64,000 nt of DNA. Origin: Pseudanabaena sp. PCC 6802. Its GTDB lineage: Bacteria > Cyanobacteriota > Cyanobacteriia > Pseudanabaenales > Pseudanabaenaceae. The first letter of the stretch is position 1, and every line of letters begins with the position of its first letter. The DNA lies in NCBI RefSeq assembly GCF_000332175.1, contig NZ_KB235910.1, positions 674,278 through 738,277 of the forward strand. Direction: 5' to 3'. The notes under the pieces are model-generated. The model was not told the origin of the DNA. It saw only the letters and a list, made by a program, of their open reading frames with translations, and made no database searches. Shown here in pieces: positions 1-8,959 of the stretch. The translations under genes were made by a program, and so were the position numbers.

Positions 1-2
1 AG

Positions 3-149
3 GCTGTCTTCCCCGATGAGGAATCTGTCTTCAAGCTCATGTTCTTGGCCATGCATAACATTGCCAAGCGTTGGACTCGCCCCCTTAAGGATTGGAAGGC
101 AGCGTTGTCATATTTTGCTATCCTATTCCCAGGACGTTTAAATTACTGA
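3..149 (+). pseudogene. C-terminal tail of an IS256/mutator-type transposase (runs in from the left edge)
   Basis: The open frame enters from the left edge and stops at 147-149, giving 48 residues. The tail reads like the C-terminus of mutator-type (IS256) transposases: the stretch LMFLAMHNIAKRWTRPLKDW followed by a small FAILFPGRLNY end. The bases after the stop (about 163-187, TTACACAAAAATCTGAGC then ACTCTC) resemble the right terminal repeat of IS256-family elements. The adjacent minus-strand IS701-type transposase gene is cut at this point, so the element seems to have inserted into it. Only the tail is in the window, so I cannot say whether the element is complete. Confidence 0.75.
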
Positions 150-1133
150 CCTTATTTCTCGCTTACACAAAAATCTGAGCACTCTCAAACGCTTGCGTCC
201 ATAGCGTTTCAGCCGTATCACTTTCGTAAATGCCCACATGGTCTTACTTTGACCATTACGACAGGCGATCGTCACAGCCCGAAAGCTCTGAGGATGCTGA
301 GACCGTAACAGGGTGGCGACAGCATCAACTCGTTGCCACTGGTTATCCCAAAGGATATGTCGCGATGATTCAATTTCGCTGACCCAGTGCTTGCCCTTAC
401 TTTCAATCAAACGCGTCAACTCCAGGGTCAATACGCCGTTGTCAAAAGCATAGTGGGCGTTGGGGAACTGTCCCTCTGTTTCCAGTTGTTCCACGAGGTC
501 TCGCACGATTTCCGTGCGTTTACGATACTCCAGCCGATTGCTCTGGTAGCTGATTAACTCGCTCAGACGCGCCATTACCTGCGCCATCTCCGTGTAACTC
601 TGTTGTGCGCTCATCTGCAAATATGCTTTCTCTGCCTCCTGCCAATTCGGTGGTTGCACTACCACGTCTAACCCATCGATATACTCCCGATTTGAGATTA
701 CTGCAGTCACCACTGTTTGGTAGTTGCTCATGCGATGCTCTACATAATCGTAACTGCGTTTGACTCCAAAGATTTCTTTGCCCCGTTCGTGATGTGCCAA
801 CGTCCAATCCAGGCTGATTACCTCTTTCCCCTTGCCTTGATGCTCCGATGATAATGTCTCCCGATGCTTTTGCATTAACTCTTCGCTATCCCACCCTGCC
901 TCAAACACTGCCTCGTGCATTGCCCGTCGGCTCACGGCTTCTCCCTCTGGCCACACTATTTGGCTGTGGATCCCTTGTAATGTCTTGTTGGGACTTAGAA
1001 TCAAACCATTGACATATCGACTGACGTGGTTAAATCCCTCTTCGCGACAAAACACGCTGCGATATGCCTGCATCCCTTTAGCTATGGTTGGTGCTACTCC
1101 TACCAGCCTGAAAAAAGGTAATAACATTGGCAA
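138..1133 (-). pseudogene. IS701-type DDE transposase, C-terminus cut off by the neighbouring IS256-type element
   Basis: This gene encodes 331 residues starting MPMLLPFFRLVG, typical of cyanobacterial IS701-like transposases. ISLDWTLAHHERG probably carries one catalytic Asp and AFDNGVLT another. The family normally runs to over 400 residues and should include a conserved C-terminal half with the catalytic Glu. Here the familiar sequence ends around KRYGRKRL (near 187). The last dozen or so codons are read from the IS256-type end, so the gene is broken. It probably has no transposition activity of its own. Confidence 0.7.
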
Positions 1134-1215
1134 AACAAGGCTTTTTCGTCGTTTATTCCTTCATCTTAGCCTTTTGTTGCCCTTTTTAGACCTTACCTGC
1201 TTAACCTTCCAAGTC

Positions 1216-1524
1216 GTGAACTACAAGATCGCGATCGCTAAGCGCGGCAATAGCTATGTTGCTGATGTCGATCGCGATGGTTTTCAAACCCTGGAGCGCC
1301 TATCAGCAGAAGTACGCTCCACAGGGAGCGATCGCATAGGGCTTTATTTCACCAACTATCGACCGGATAACGTACGGGAAATTTACAAGCCTGGCGAGCT
1401 GTTGCTACAACTAGAAAAGTTACCGAATAGTCCTACTAAGGTAATTTGGGCTGGTATGCTCGGTCTATTACAGCAACAGGAATTGGTTCCGACGGATTTG
1501 GTCTTTGTGGCGCAGAAACCCTGA
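1216..1524 (+). CDS. Hypothetical protein, about 102 residues, possibly the surviving 3' end of a longer gene
   Basis: From a GTG at 1216 the frame encodes about 102 residues beginning with NYKIAIAKRGNSYVADVDRD and ending VPTDLVFVAQKP. The codon use and the HIP1 octamer near the start are like those of the surrounding chromosome, unlike the IS DNA upstream. The frame stays open upstream into the IS701-type gene, which suggests that an older, longer gene may have lost its 5' part to the insertion. No ribosome binding site stands out before 1216. I do not recognise the family, and no membrane segment is visible. Confidence 0.45.
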   Translation: MNYKIAIAKRGNSYVADVDRDGFQTLERLSAEVRSTGSDRIGLYFTNYRPDNVREIYKPGELLLQLEKLPNSPTKVIWAGMLGLLQQQELVPTDLVFVAQKP

Positions 1525-1679
1525 AACTAAGTTGGGGCTAAAACCAATCCAAATTGTTTGCTGAACCGTAGGAATAATAGAATGCAATTTAAATAAACTT
1601 AGCAGGCTGACGTTTTTTCATACTGCGATCGCTCTATCTCAAGCATTTCAGAAACTAATCGCCTAGAGTGAATGTAGTA

Positions 1680-1796
1680 ATACCAAATCCGCGTTAATTA
1701 TCCCTAATATTGACTGGCGACTAAAGTCGCGGCTGCACGAGCAAAGTTTGCCTGTGCGGACTTCCAGTAAAAGGGGGCTAAACAAGATTTGGTATA
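1680..1796. repeat. Dispersed inverted-repeat element, family D, copy 1
   Basis: The ends are ATACCAAATC on the left and GATTTGGTAT on the right, an inverted repeat. The inside holds the imperfect stems ACTGGCGACTAAAGTCGC and TGCGGACTTCCAGT. A second copy in opposite orientation lies at 49,001-49,107. No reading frame is apparent. This copy fills most of the gap (1,525-1,825) before the first kinase gene, and nothing else is visible in that gap. Confidence 0.6.
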
Positions 1797-1825
1797 AACC
1801 CAAATTAACCTGGCACTGACTATTT

Positions 1826-3430
1826 ATGATTGGCACCATACTACGAGGACGCTACGCAATACTGCAACAACTAGGAACTGGTGGGTTTGGCGAAACCTAT
1901 GTAGCTGAAGATCGCGACTTACCCGGATCGCCTAAATGCGTAGTTAAGCGGTTAAAACCACAGTCTAAAGATCCCTTTGTCTGGCAGACGGCAAAACGCC
2001 TGTTCGATACCGAAGCGGCAGTACTATATCAATTAGGCAGCCACGCTCAGATTCCCAGACTAATGGCACACTTTGAGGAAGATCGGCAGTTTTATCTGGT
2101 GCAAGAGTTTATCGAGGGGCGGGATTTAAGCCAGGAGTTGTTGCTCGGCGTGCAGTGGAGCGAGGGGCAGGTGCTGACATTTCTGCGAGATACCTTGGGA
2201 ATTTTGGAATTTGTCCATCAGCAAAATGTGATTCACCGCGATATCAAGCCCGCTAATATTATTCGACGCTTTAGCGATGGCAAATTAGCGTTAATTGATT
2301 TTGGTGCGGTCAAGGAAATCCGATCGCTAATGACAACAGTGCAGGTACAGTCTGGCAGCTCGGTTGCAGTCGGCACGCCCGGATATATGCCTGGCGAGCA
2401 GGCTATAGGCAAGCCCCGCTTTAGTAGCGACATTTACGCTTTGGGCATGACGGCAGTGCAAGCTTTAACGGGTATGCCCCCAGAGCGTCTCAAGGAAGAC
2501 ATTACCACGGGCGAACTGGCATGGCGACAGCACGCCCAGGTAAGCGAGGCTACAGCAAAGGTAATTGACAAGATGGTGCGATCGCATTTTCGCGATCGCT
2601 ATCAGTCCGCCAGCGAAGTTCTCAGCGACCTGGGACAAAAGGTATCTGAAACGGCGGTAGATAAGCCTCAGCCGTTTAGACTAGTGCCTATCCTGGCAGG
2701 TTTGGGCATCATCGGTACGGTAATTGGTATAAGTTTCGCTGCGCCTAGATTTGTGGCGCACAACATCCAGCCCACTCCTCCGGTTACCACAACCACCTCA
2801 GCCGCTCCTAACCCTACTCCCACAGTAACTGCACCTACTACTTCGCCCAAGGCCGATCCTGCGACCGATGCCATCATCGATCGCGGAGCAGATTTATGGA
2901 ACAACCGCAAATATGCCGAAGCCCTGGTTGAGTTCGATCGAGCGATCGCGCTGAACGATAACTACGATCGCGCCTGGAGTTGGAGAGCTTCTGCTCTAAA
3001 TTCCCTCAAACGCTATGAAGAGGCAATTAACGCCGCCGATCGCGCGACTGCTTTGAATGCCAGCAATGCCTATGCCTTATCCAATCGCGGCTTTGCCCTT
3101 GAAAAACTCAAGCGTTACGACGAAGCATTGGCAGCCTACGATCGAGCGGTAGAAATTAATCCTAATCTAGATTTTGCGTGGAAAGGGCGTAGTACCCAGC
3201 TTATTTCTCTAGAGCGTTATAACGAAGCGCTGGAGTCTGCCGATAAAGCGATTAGACTGAATGCCAAGGATGCCTATGCTCTTGTCAATCGCGGTTTTGC
3301 CCTCGAAAAACTGCAACGCCATGACGAGGCGCTGAAAACCTATGAGCTTGCTGTGGGGATCGCACCAAACGATGCTGTTGTAGTCGGCTACCGCGATCGC
3401 CTGGAGCAAAGGTTAAAAACTAAAGGCTAA
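1826..3430 (+). CDS. Ser/Thr protein kinase with membrane anchor and C-terminal TPR repeats (first of a tandem pair)
   Basis: This is a 534-residue Hanks-type kinase. The N-terminal kinase domain (about residues 9-270) has the glycine loop GTGGFGETY, the Lys in CVVKRLK, the catalytic HRDIKPAN and DFG in LIDFGAVKE. A hydrophobic segment at about 288-305 (LAGLGIIGTVIG) anchors it, so the kinase faces the cytoplasm. A Pro/Thr linker follows. Four TPR-like units (about 350-530, repeating W-Y-A-x-A patterns such as ALSNRGFALEKLKRYDEAL) would lie outside or in the periplasm. The next gene, 50 bases on, is a close paralogue. The substrate is unknown. Confidence 0.9.
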   Translation: MIGTILRGRYAILQQLGTGGFGETYVAEDRDLPGSPKCVVKRLKPQSKDPFVWQTAKRLFDTEAAVLYQLGSHAQIPRLMAHFEEDRQFYLVQEFIEGRDLSQELLLGVQWSEGQVLTFLRDTLGILEFVHQQNVIHRDIKPANIIRRFSDGKLALIDFGAVKEIRSLMTTVQVQSGSSVAVGTPGYMPGEQAIGKPRFSSDIYALGMTAVQALTGMPPERLKEDITTGELAWRQHAQVSEATAKVIDKMVRSHFRDRYQSASEVLSDLGQKVSETAVDKPQPFRLVPILAGLGIIGTVIGISFAAPRFVAHNIQPTPPVTTTTSAAPNPTPTVTAPTTSPKADPATDAIIDRGADLWNNRKYAEALVEFDRAIALNDNYDRAWSWRASALNSLKRYEEAINAADRATALNASNAYALSNRGFALEKLKRYDEALAAYDRAVEINPNLDFAWKGRSTQLISLERYNEALESADKAIRLNAKDAYALVNRGFALEKLQRHDEALKTYELAVGIAPNDAVVVGYRDRLEQRLKTKG

Positions 3431-3480
3431 AAACTAAAGGTTTTAAATGTTGTAAATTGAAATAAACGTCACTGACTATT

Positions 3481-5127
3481 ATGATTGGCACTATACTTCG
3501 AGGACGCTACGCCATACTTCAACAACTAGGCACTGGCGGGTTTGGCGAAACCTATATTGCTGAAGATCGCGACTTACCTGGTTCGCCTAAGTGCGTAGTT
3601 AAGCGTTTAAAACCGCAGTCTGCAGATCCATTTGTCTTGCAGACGGCAAAACGCCTGTTCGATACCGAGGCAGCGGTGCTGTATCAACTGGGCAGCCACG
3701 ACCAGATCCCCAGGCTGATGGCGCACTTTGAGGAAGATCGACAGTTTTATTTGGTACAAGAGTTTGTGGAGGGGCGAGACTTAAGCCAGGAGCTTTTACC
3801 AGGTGTCCGTTGGAGCGAGGGACAGGTGCTGGCATTTCTGCGAGATATCTTGGGGATTTTGGAATTCGTCCATCAGCAAAATGTGATTCACCGCGATATC
3901 AAACCCGCTAATATCATTCGCCGCTATAGAGACAGCAAATTAGCCCTAATTGATTTTGGCGCGGTGAAGGAAATCCGATCGCTGGTGACAACAATTCAGG
4001 CGCAGTCTGGCAACTCAGTTGCGGTCGGCACGCCCGGATATATGCCTGGCGAGCAAGCGGTGGGCAAGCCTCGCTTTAGTAGCGATATTTACGCTTTGGG
4101 CATGACAGCAGTACAAGCTTTAACAGGTATGCCCCCAGAGCATCTCAAGGAAGACATTACCACTGGTGAAGTGGCATGGCGACAGTACGCCCAGGTAAGC
4201 GAAGCAACTGCCAGGGTTATCGATAAGATGGTGCGATCGCATTTTCGAGATCGCTATCAGTCAGCGCGTGAGGTACTCAGCGACCTGGGACAGACGGTGG
4301 GAACAACGACAGTAGAGAGAACCCAACAACCCTTTAAGCTCGTACCTGTACTGGCAGGCTTGGGCATTATCGGCACTGTCATAGGTGCTGGTTTAGCCGC
4401 CCCTAGATTTTGGACGCAGGCCAACATCCAACCCCCCATTACGCCAGTTACAGCATCCCCTTCCCCTTCTCCTAACACTCCAGTTACTCCCGTTGCCGTC
4501 ACCCCAACACCTACTCCCATATCTTCGCCGACTGCTCCACCAGTCAAGGCTGATGCTGCTACCGATGCCATCATCGATCGAGGTGCAGATCTGTGGGATA
4601 ACCGGAAATACGCCGAAGCATTGGTTGAGTTTGATAAAGCGATCGCGATAAATGGTAATTACGATCGCGCCTGGAGTTGGAGAGCTTCGGCATTAAATTC
4701 CCTCAAACGCTATAACGAAGCATTGGAGGCGGCAGACAAGGCGATAAGCTTGAACCACAACAATGCCTACGCTTTATCCAATCGCGGCTTTGCGCTCGAA
4801 AAACTCATGCGTTATGACGAAGCGTTGGCAGCTTACGATCGAGCCGTAGAAATTAACCCCAATCTCGATTTTGCTTGGAAAGGACGTAGCGCTCAGCTTA
4901 ATTTTCTAGAGCGCTATAACGAAGCGTTGGAAGCAGCGGATAAAGCGATTAGCCTGAATGCCAAGGATGCCTATACTTTTGCCAATCGCGGTTTCGCGCT
5001 CGAAAAACTGATGCGAGAAGATGAGGCGCTGGAGGCATACAAGCAAGCCGTGCGAATCGCTCCAAACGATGCTTTCCTAGCTGGTTACCGAGATCGCTTG
5101 GAACAAAGGTTAAAATCTAAGGGCTAA
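3481..5127 (+). CDS. Ser/Thr protein kinase with membrane anchor and TPR repeats (second of a tandem pair)
   Basis: This 548-residue protein is nearly identical in plan and sequence to the kinase just upstream: the same start MIGTILRGRYAILQQLGTGG, the HRDIKPAN catalytic loop, DFGAVKE and activation-loop GTPGYMPGEQ. A transmembrane segment lies at about 290-308, followed by a longer Pro/Thr/Ser-rich linker and four TPR-like units. Kinase domains and TPR arrays are conserved between the pair, while the linker differs most. This is a clear tandem duplication. The gap of 50 bases and the shared strand suggest cotranscription. A GC-rich hairpin (5,170-5,197, arms GGCGACG/CGTCGCC) follows the stop. 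Confidence 0.9.
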   Translation: MIGTILRGRYAILQQLGTGGFGETYIAEDRDLPGSPKCVVKRLKPQSADPFVLQTAKRLFDTEAAVLYQLGSHDQIPRLMAHFEEDRQFYLVQEFVEGRDLSQELLPGVRWSEGQVLAFLRDILGILEFVHQQNVIHRDIKPANIIRRYRDSKLALIDFGAVKEIRSLVTTIQAQSGNSVAVGTPGYMPGEQAVGKPRFSSDIYALGMTAVQALTGMPPEHLKEDITTGEVAWRQYAQVSEATARVIDKMVRSHFRDRYQSAREVLSDLGQTVGTTTVERTQQPFKLVPVLAGLGIIGTVIGAGLAAPRFWTQANIQPPITPVTASPSPSPNTPVTPVAVTPTPTPISSPTAPPVKADAATDAIIDRGADLWDNRKYAEALVEFDKAIAINGNYDRAWSWRASALNSLKRYNEALEAADKAISLNHNNAYALSNRGFALEKLMRYDEALAAYDRAVEINPNLDFAWKGRSAQLNFLERYNEALEAADKAISLNAKDAYTFANRGFALEKLMREDEALEAYKQAVRIAPNDAFLAGYRDRLEQRLKSKG

Positions 5128-5290
5128 AATCTAGAACTCTTAAGGTGGTGCAGTGCCCACCTGCGTATGGGCGACGCTCGACTTAGCGATCGTCGCCATC
5201 AGCCTTTAAAAAAGCTGAAAGCTGACCGCTGAAAGTGATTTGCTGGTAAGCTATTGCTAAACATGAGCTAGTTGTTGGGAAACAAAAGAC

Positions 5291-6616
5291 ATGAAGCGAC
5301 CGATCGCCATAGATTTGTTTGCTGGAGCAGGAGGGCTAAGCCTCGGATTTGAGCAAGCGGGATTTGATGTCGTCGCTGCGGTTGAAATCGATCCTATCCA
5401 TGCCGCCATTCATCAGTTTAACTTCCCTGAATGCGTGGTAATTCCTCGTTCAGTTATTGGTTTGACTGGCAATGAGATTCGCAAAGCGGCCAGGATTGGT
5501 AATCGCAGAGTTGATGTCGTATTTGGTGGTGCACCGTGTCAAGGGTTTTCGCTCATGGGACAAAGAGCGCTTGACGATCCTCGCAATGCATTAGTCAGAG
5601 AGTTTGTGCGCATTGTCTCCGAACTCCAAGCTAGTTACTTTGTGTTTGAGAATGTCAAAGGGTTAACTATAGGAAAGCACCGTCAGTTTCTTGAAGAAAT
5701 TATTACAGCTTTTGAGGAGATTGGATATAATATTCTCCTCCCTTGGCAAGTCCTTAATGCTTCTGGTTATGGAGTTCCACAAGATCGTCAACGTCTCATT
5801 TTGATGGGGGCACAAAAAGGGAAACAGCTTCCATCCTATCCAATTCCTACTACACGCGCAGCGGGTAGCACTAAAGGTGATCTACCTATGGGGCCATCCT
5901 GTTACGATGCATTATCTGACTTACCAGAAGCCGAAGAGTTTATTGCGTTGATTAACAGTGATGAAGTAAAGACTAATGCTTGGGGCAAGGCAAGCAAATA
6001 TGCCCGCATAATGCGCTGTAATGATGAAGATGCCTGGAGTTATGGATACAAACGCAAATGGGACTCTAAACTTCTAACTTGTAGTATGAGGACTGAGCAT
6101 ACTCAAATTTCACGTTTGAGGTTTGCTAAAACTGAGCCAGGGAAAGTCGAACCTATATCAAGATTTTTCCGACTACCTAGCAACGGGGTATCAAATACAC
6201 TACGGGCAGGTACAGATTCAGCGCGCGGGGCGTTTACGAGTCCAAGACCAATTCACTACGATCGTGCCCGTTGTATCACCGTGCGAGAGATGGCGCGCTT
6301 GCATAGCTTTCCTGACTGGTTTAGATTTCATGAGACTAAGTGGCATGGAGCTCGTCAAATTGGGAATGCTGTCCCCCCAGCTCTAGCTCGCGCTGTTGCA
6401 ACTCAAATTATACAAGCAATGAATGTCAAGCCAGAACGTCCAGAACTCATATTAAAGCTAGGCGATCTGCCACTGTTGCGACTAGATATGTCCCAGGCAT
6501 CGAGTTATTGGGATATTGTTGTACCAATTGCTAAGCGAGATCGTAAAAGCGGAGTAACGAAAAGGACACAGGAAGAAATAGAAATGAGCAGTATTAACGA
6601 GGCTGCATATGGCTAA
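5291..6616 (+). CDS. DNA (cytosine-5-)-methyltransferase of a type II restriction-modification pair
   Basis: The 441-residue protein carries the C5-methyltransferase motifs in order. Motif I is DLFAGAGGLSLGFEQAGF near residue 9 (SAM binding), motif IV is GGAPCQGFS with the catalytic Cys, motif VI is FENVKG, motif VIII is QDRQRLILMG, and motif X is GARQIGNAVPPALA near 355. The target-recognition region lies between motifs VIII and IX. An approximately 70-residue tail beyond motif X is an addition. The stop overlaps the start of the endonuclease gene by 8 bases, so the two are translationally coupled. The DNA here lacks GCGATCGC octamers, suggesting acquisition. Target sequence cannot be read. 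Confidence 0.93.
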   Translation: MKRPIAIDLFAGAGGLSLGFEQAGFDVVAAVEIDPIHAAIHQFNFPECVVIPRSVIGLTGNEIRKAARIGNRRVDVVFGGAPCQGFSLMGQRALDDPRNALVREFVRIVSELQASYFVFENVKGLTIGKHRQFLEEIITAFEEIGYNILLPWQVLNASGYGVPQDRQRLILMGAQKGKQLPSYPIPTTRAAGSTKGDLPMGPSCYDALSDLPEAEEFIALINSDEVKTNAWGKASKYARIMRCNDEDAWSYGYKRKWDSKLLTCSMRTEHTQISRLRFAKTEPGKVEPISRFFRLPSNGVSNTLRAGTDSARGAFTSPRPIHYDRARCITVREMARLHSFPDWFRFHETKWHGARQIGNAVPPALARAVATQIIQAMNVKPERPELILKLGDLPLLRLDMSQASSYWDIVVPIAKRDRKSGVTKRTQEEIEMSSINEAAYG

Positions 6617-7424
6617 ACGCCTAGGGGAAAAGCAGTCAAGATATAAATCTCTAGTAAGCAAAGTTTTTCTAGATCGCTACAGAGAAGGTCTAACAGAGGT
6701 TCCTTTCATGCGTAGTGACTTGGAATCAGCGGCGCAGGATTTAGGGATTGAACTGCCTAAGAATATTGGAGATGCGTTGTACTCTATTCGTTATCGAACG
6801 CAGATGCCAGACGAAGTGTTAGCAACCCAGCCCGAGGGTAGGGAGTGGATTATAGAGGGCAAAGGAAAGGCAAGTTATGCGTTTAGTCTAGTTAGCATTA
6901 ATCGTATCGTACCAAATGAGGCACTAGTAAAAATAAAGATTCCTGACGCAACTCCAGAGATAATTGGCGCTTATGCGCTTTCAGATGAACAAGCTTTGCT
7001 TGCTAAGGTTCGCTACAATCGATTAATCGATATCTTTCTCGGAATTACAGGTTACTCACTCCAAAACCATCTACGCACAACAGTTAAAAAAATAGGCCAG
7101 ATTGAGATCGATGAAATCTATGTAGGAATTGATCGGCAGGGACGACAGTATATTTTACCAGTGCAGGCGAAGGGAGGGAACGATCAGCTATCAGCGGTGC
7201 AAACCAAGCAAGACATACATTGCTGTCAGCAAAAATTCTCAAATCTTATATGTCGTCCTATCTCTACACAATTTATGGCAGATGATGTAATTGCGATGTT
7301 TGAACTTACATTAGATGACGACCAAGTGAGGATTATTGATGAAAGACACTACAAATTGGTTCCAGCTAATCAAATTTCAACTGACGATCTAAAGTCCTAC
7401 TGGCACAGAAATAATCCTCTTTAG
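6609..7424 (+). CDS. Putative type II restriction endonuclease (PD-(D/E)XK-like)
   Basis: The 271-residue protein overlaps the 3' end of the methyltransferase gene, the usual position for the partner nuclease. Residues about 158-192 contain IEIDEIYVGIDRQGRQYILP followed by VQAKGG. An acidic residue, a hydrophobic strand and Q-x-K fit a PD-(D/E)XK core (metal-binding acidic residues plus catalytic Lys), with the second acidic position replaced by Gln. No other domain is recognisable. The methyltransferase would protect host DNA from it. Assignment rests on position plus this motif, and enzymatic activity is inference. Confidence 0.7.
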   Translation: MAKRLGEKQSRYKSLVSKVFLDRYREGLTEVPFMRSDLESAAQDLGIELPKNIGDALYSIRYRTQMPDEVLATQPEGREWIIEGKGKASYAFSLVSINRIVPNEALVKIKIPDATPEIIGAYALSDEQALLAKVRYNRLIDIFLGITGYSLQNHLRTTVKKIGQIEIDEIYVGIDRQGRQYILPVQAKGGNDQLSAVQTKQDIHCCQQKFSNLICRPISTQFMADDVIAMFELTLDDDQVRIIDERHYKLVPANQISTDDLKSYWHRNNPL

Positions 7425-7494
7425 ACTAAATTTTGAGATCGTATTGGGTTATCCAAAAAGATTATAGAATCATTCTATCCAGCGTTATTACAGC

Positions 7495-7634
7495 TAGCTA
7501 TAGTTGTCGCCACTAGGTTCGGGACGGAGTGCATGGATGGAACACCCCAGTGGCTCTAGGAGGAAACCCCAAGATCGCCCTGCCTCACCTGTGTGGCACA
7601 GCCCTTGTCTTAACAGATTTGTCTACAGCTATAT
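7495..7634. repeat. Degenerate copy of dispersed repeat family A
   Basis: The ends (TATAGTTGTCGCCACTAGG and TTAACAGATTTGTCTACAGC followed by TATA) match family A consensus ends imperfectly, with a divergent interior. It lies just upstream of the glycosyltransferase. The long reading frame that runs through it into the gene is probably not translated. The rest of the gap 7,425-7,677 holds nothing else I can name. Confidence 0.45.
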
Positions 7635-7677
7635 AACTGCGGTCAAGGTGAATTGCTTTACAATAGTTAATAAAAAC

Positions 7678-8886
7678 ATGTACTTAGCCTTGCTCCTGCT
7701 TATTTGCTTATCTCTGTTTGCCTCACTGGTCGCGATCGCCATATTCAGCAAACGCTTGCAAGCCTCTATGGCTCAAGCCCCTAATCTAGCGCCCGTGGCG
7801 AGCGACGTACGCGATACCTCATCGATCGGCGTAGTCATCCCTGCCTATAACGAAGAAATTAATATTCGAGACTGCGTGCAGTCAGTTTTGCAGAGCGATC
7901 TAGCCGATCCTACCAAATTAGAGGTTTGGATTGCCGATGACGAGTCTCAAGATGCCACTGGCACGATCGCTCGGGAATTAGCGGCGATGGATGCAAGGGT
8001 CAAAGCGATCGCCGTACCCCCGCGTCCAAAGGATCGAGTATGGCGCGGCAAGAATTGGGCCTGCGCTAATGCAGCTCCCCATGTGACGAGCGAATATTTA
8101 TTATTCATCGATGCGGATGTACGGCTAGAGCCAGGTGCGATCGCGGCGGCGATCGCTGAATCAAAAGCACATCAGAGCGATCTATTTAGCTGCGCGCCGG
8201 AAATGATTTGTGGTTGTTTTTCGGAGTGGCTGGTGCAACCAATTATGATGAGCATCCTGGCGGTTGGATTTAACTTTGAAGCGGTTAATGATGCCAGAGA
8301 TCTAGAATCTGCCTTTGCGGCTGGCCCATTTATGCTATTTAAGCGGAATGCCTACGAAAAAATTGGCGGACACCGCGCGATTGCTGGCGAGCTAGTTGAG
8401 GATTTAGAACTCGCACGGTTAATCAAAAAGAGCGGTTTAAGATTGCGCTATATTCTGGGGTTGGGATTAATTAAAGTGCGGATGTATCAGTCATTTGCGG
8501 CGCTATGGGAAGGGTGGACCAAGAATTTCTATATGGGGTCGCAACGCAATCTGGGAGCAACGCTGTACTTCGCCTTAGCCATGACTTTGATATTTGTCAT
8601 GCCCTGGTTAGGGTTAATCTCATCAACTATCGGTTATCTATTATCGGTTGATGACGCGAAGGGATTCTCACTCCTGGCGATCGCGATGTCATTAGTTGCG
8701 ATCGGGTTGCAATATTATTTGCGTTCCAGTGCCGCTAGAAGCTTCAAACAACCTTTGCGTTACTGGTGGTTGGGGTGGCTGAGCGGTGCCCTCGTGGTGG
8801 CGATCGCGATCGCATCGGTTATTAAAACTGAAACGGGTTGGGGTTGGACGTGGCGGGGACGCTCTCTGGCAGTGCCGACCAAATAG
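7678..8886 (+). CDS. Family 2 glycosyltransferase, membrane-bound (HpnB/CruC-like type)
   Basis: From ATG 7678 the protein has about 402 residues. An N-terminal membrane segment (YLALLLLICLSLFASLVAIA) is followed by a GT-A domain with VVIPAYNEE, the Asp pair in WIADDESQD and the metal-binding FIDADVR. A later AGELVEDLELARLIKKSG resembles the acceptor-side ED motif. At least three C-terminal membrane helices follow. It resembles hopene-associated or carotenoid glycosyltransferases of cyanobacteria, which move a sugar from a nucleotide donor to a membrane lipid. The acceptor is unknown. The frame extends upstream to 7504 through a degenerate repeat, so I choose the ATG directly before the membrane segment. 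Confidence 0.8.
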   Translation: MYLALLLLICLSLFASLVAIAIFSKRLQASMAQAPNLAPVASDVRDTSSIGVVIPAYNEEINIRDCVQSVLQSDLADPTKLEVWIADDESQDATGTIARELAAMDARVKAIAVPPRPKDRVWRGKNWACANAAPHVTSEYLLFIDADVRLEPGAIAAAIAESKAHQSDLFSCAPEMICGCFSEWLVQPIMMSILAVGFNFEAVNDARDLESAFAAGPFMLFKRNAYEKIGGHRAIAGELVEDLELARLIKKSGLRLRYILGLGLIKVRMYQSFAALWEGWTKNFYMGSQRNLGATLYFALAMTLIFVMPWLGLISSTIGYLLSVDDAKGFSLLAIAMSLVAIGLQYYLRSSAARSFKQPLRYWWLGWLSGALVVAIAIASVIKTETGWGWTWRGRSLAVPTK

Positions 8887-8959
8887 AGCAAGCGATGCCA
8901 TTCTTTCTTACAGGATTTCAGGCCGATGGTTCACAGCAAATTCTGTTACCCATCTGTTC

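Noticed and set aside
7504-7677. Upstream extension of the glycosyltransferase
   Set aside because: It is translated from a degenerate family A repeat and does not look like protein. ATG 7678 precedes the membrane segment.
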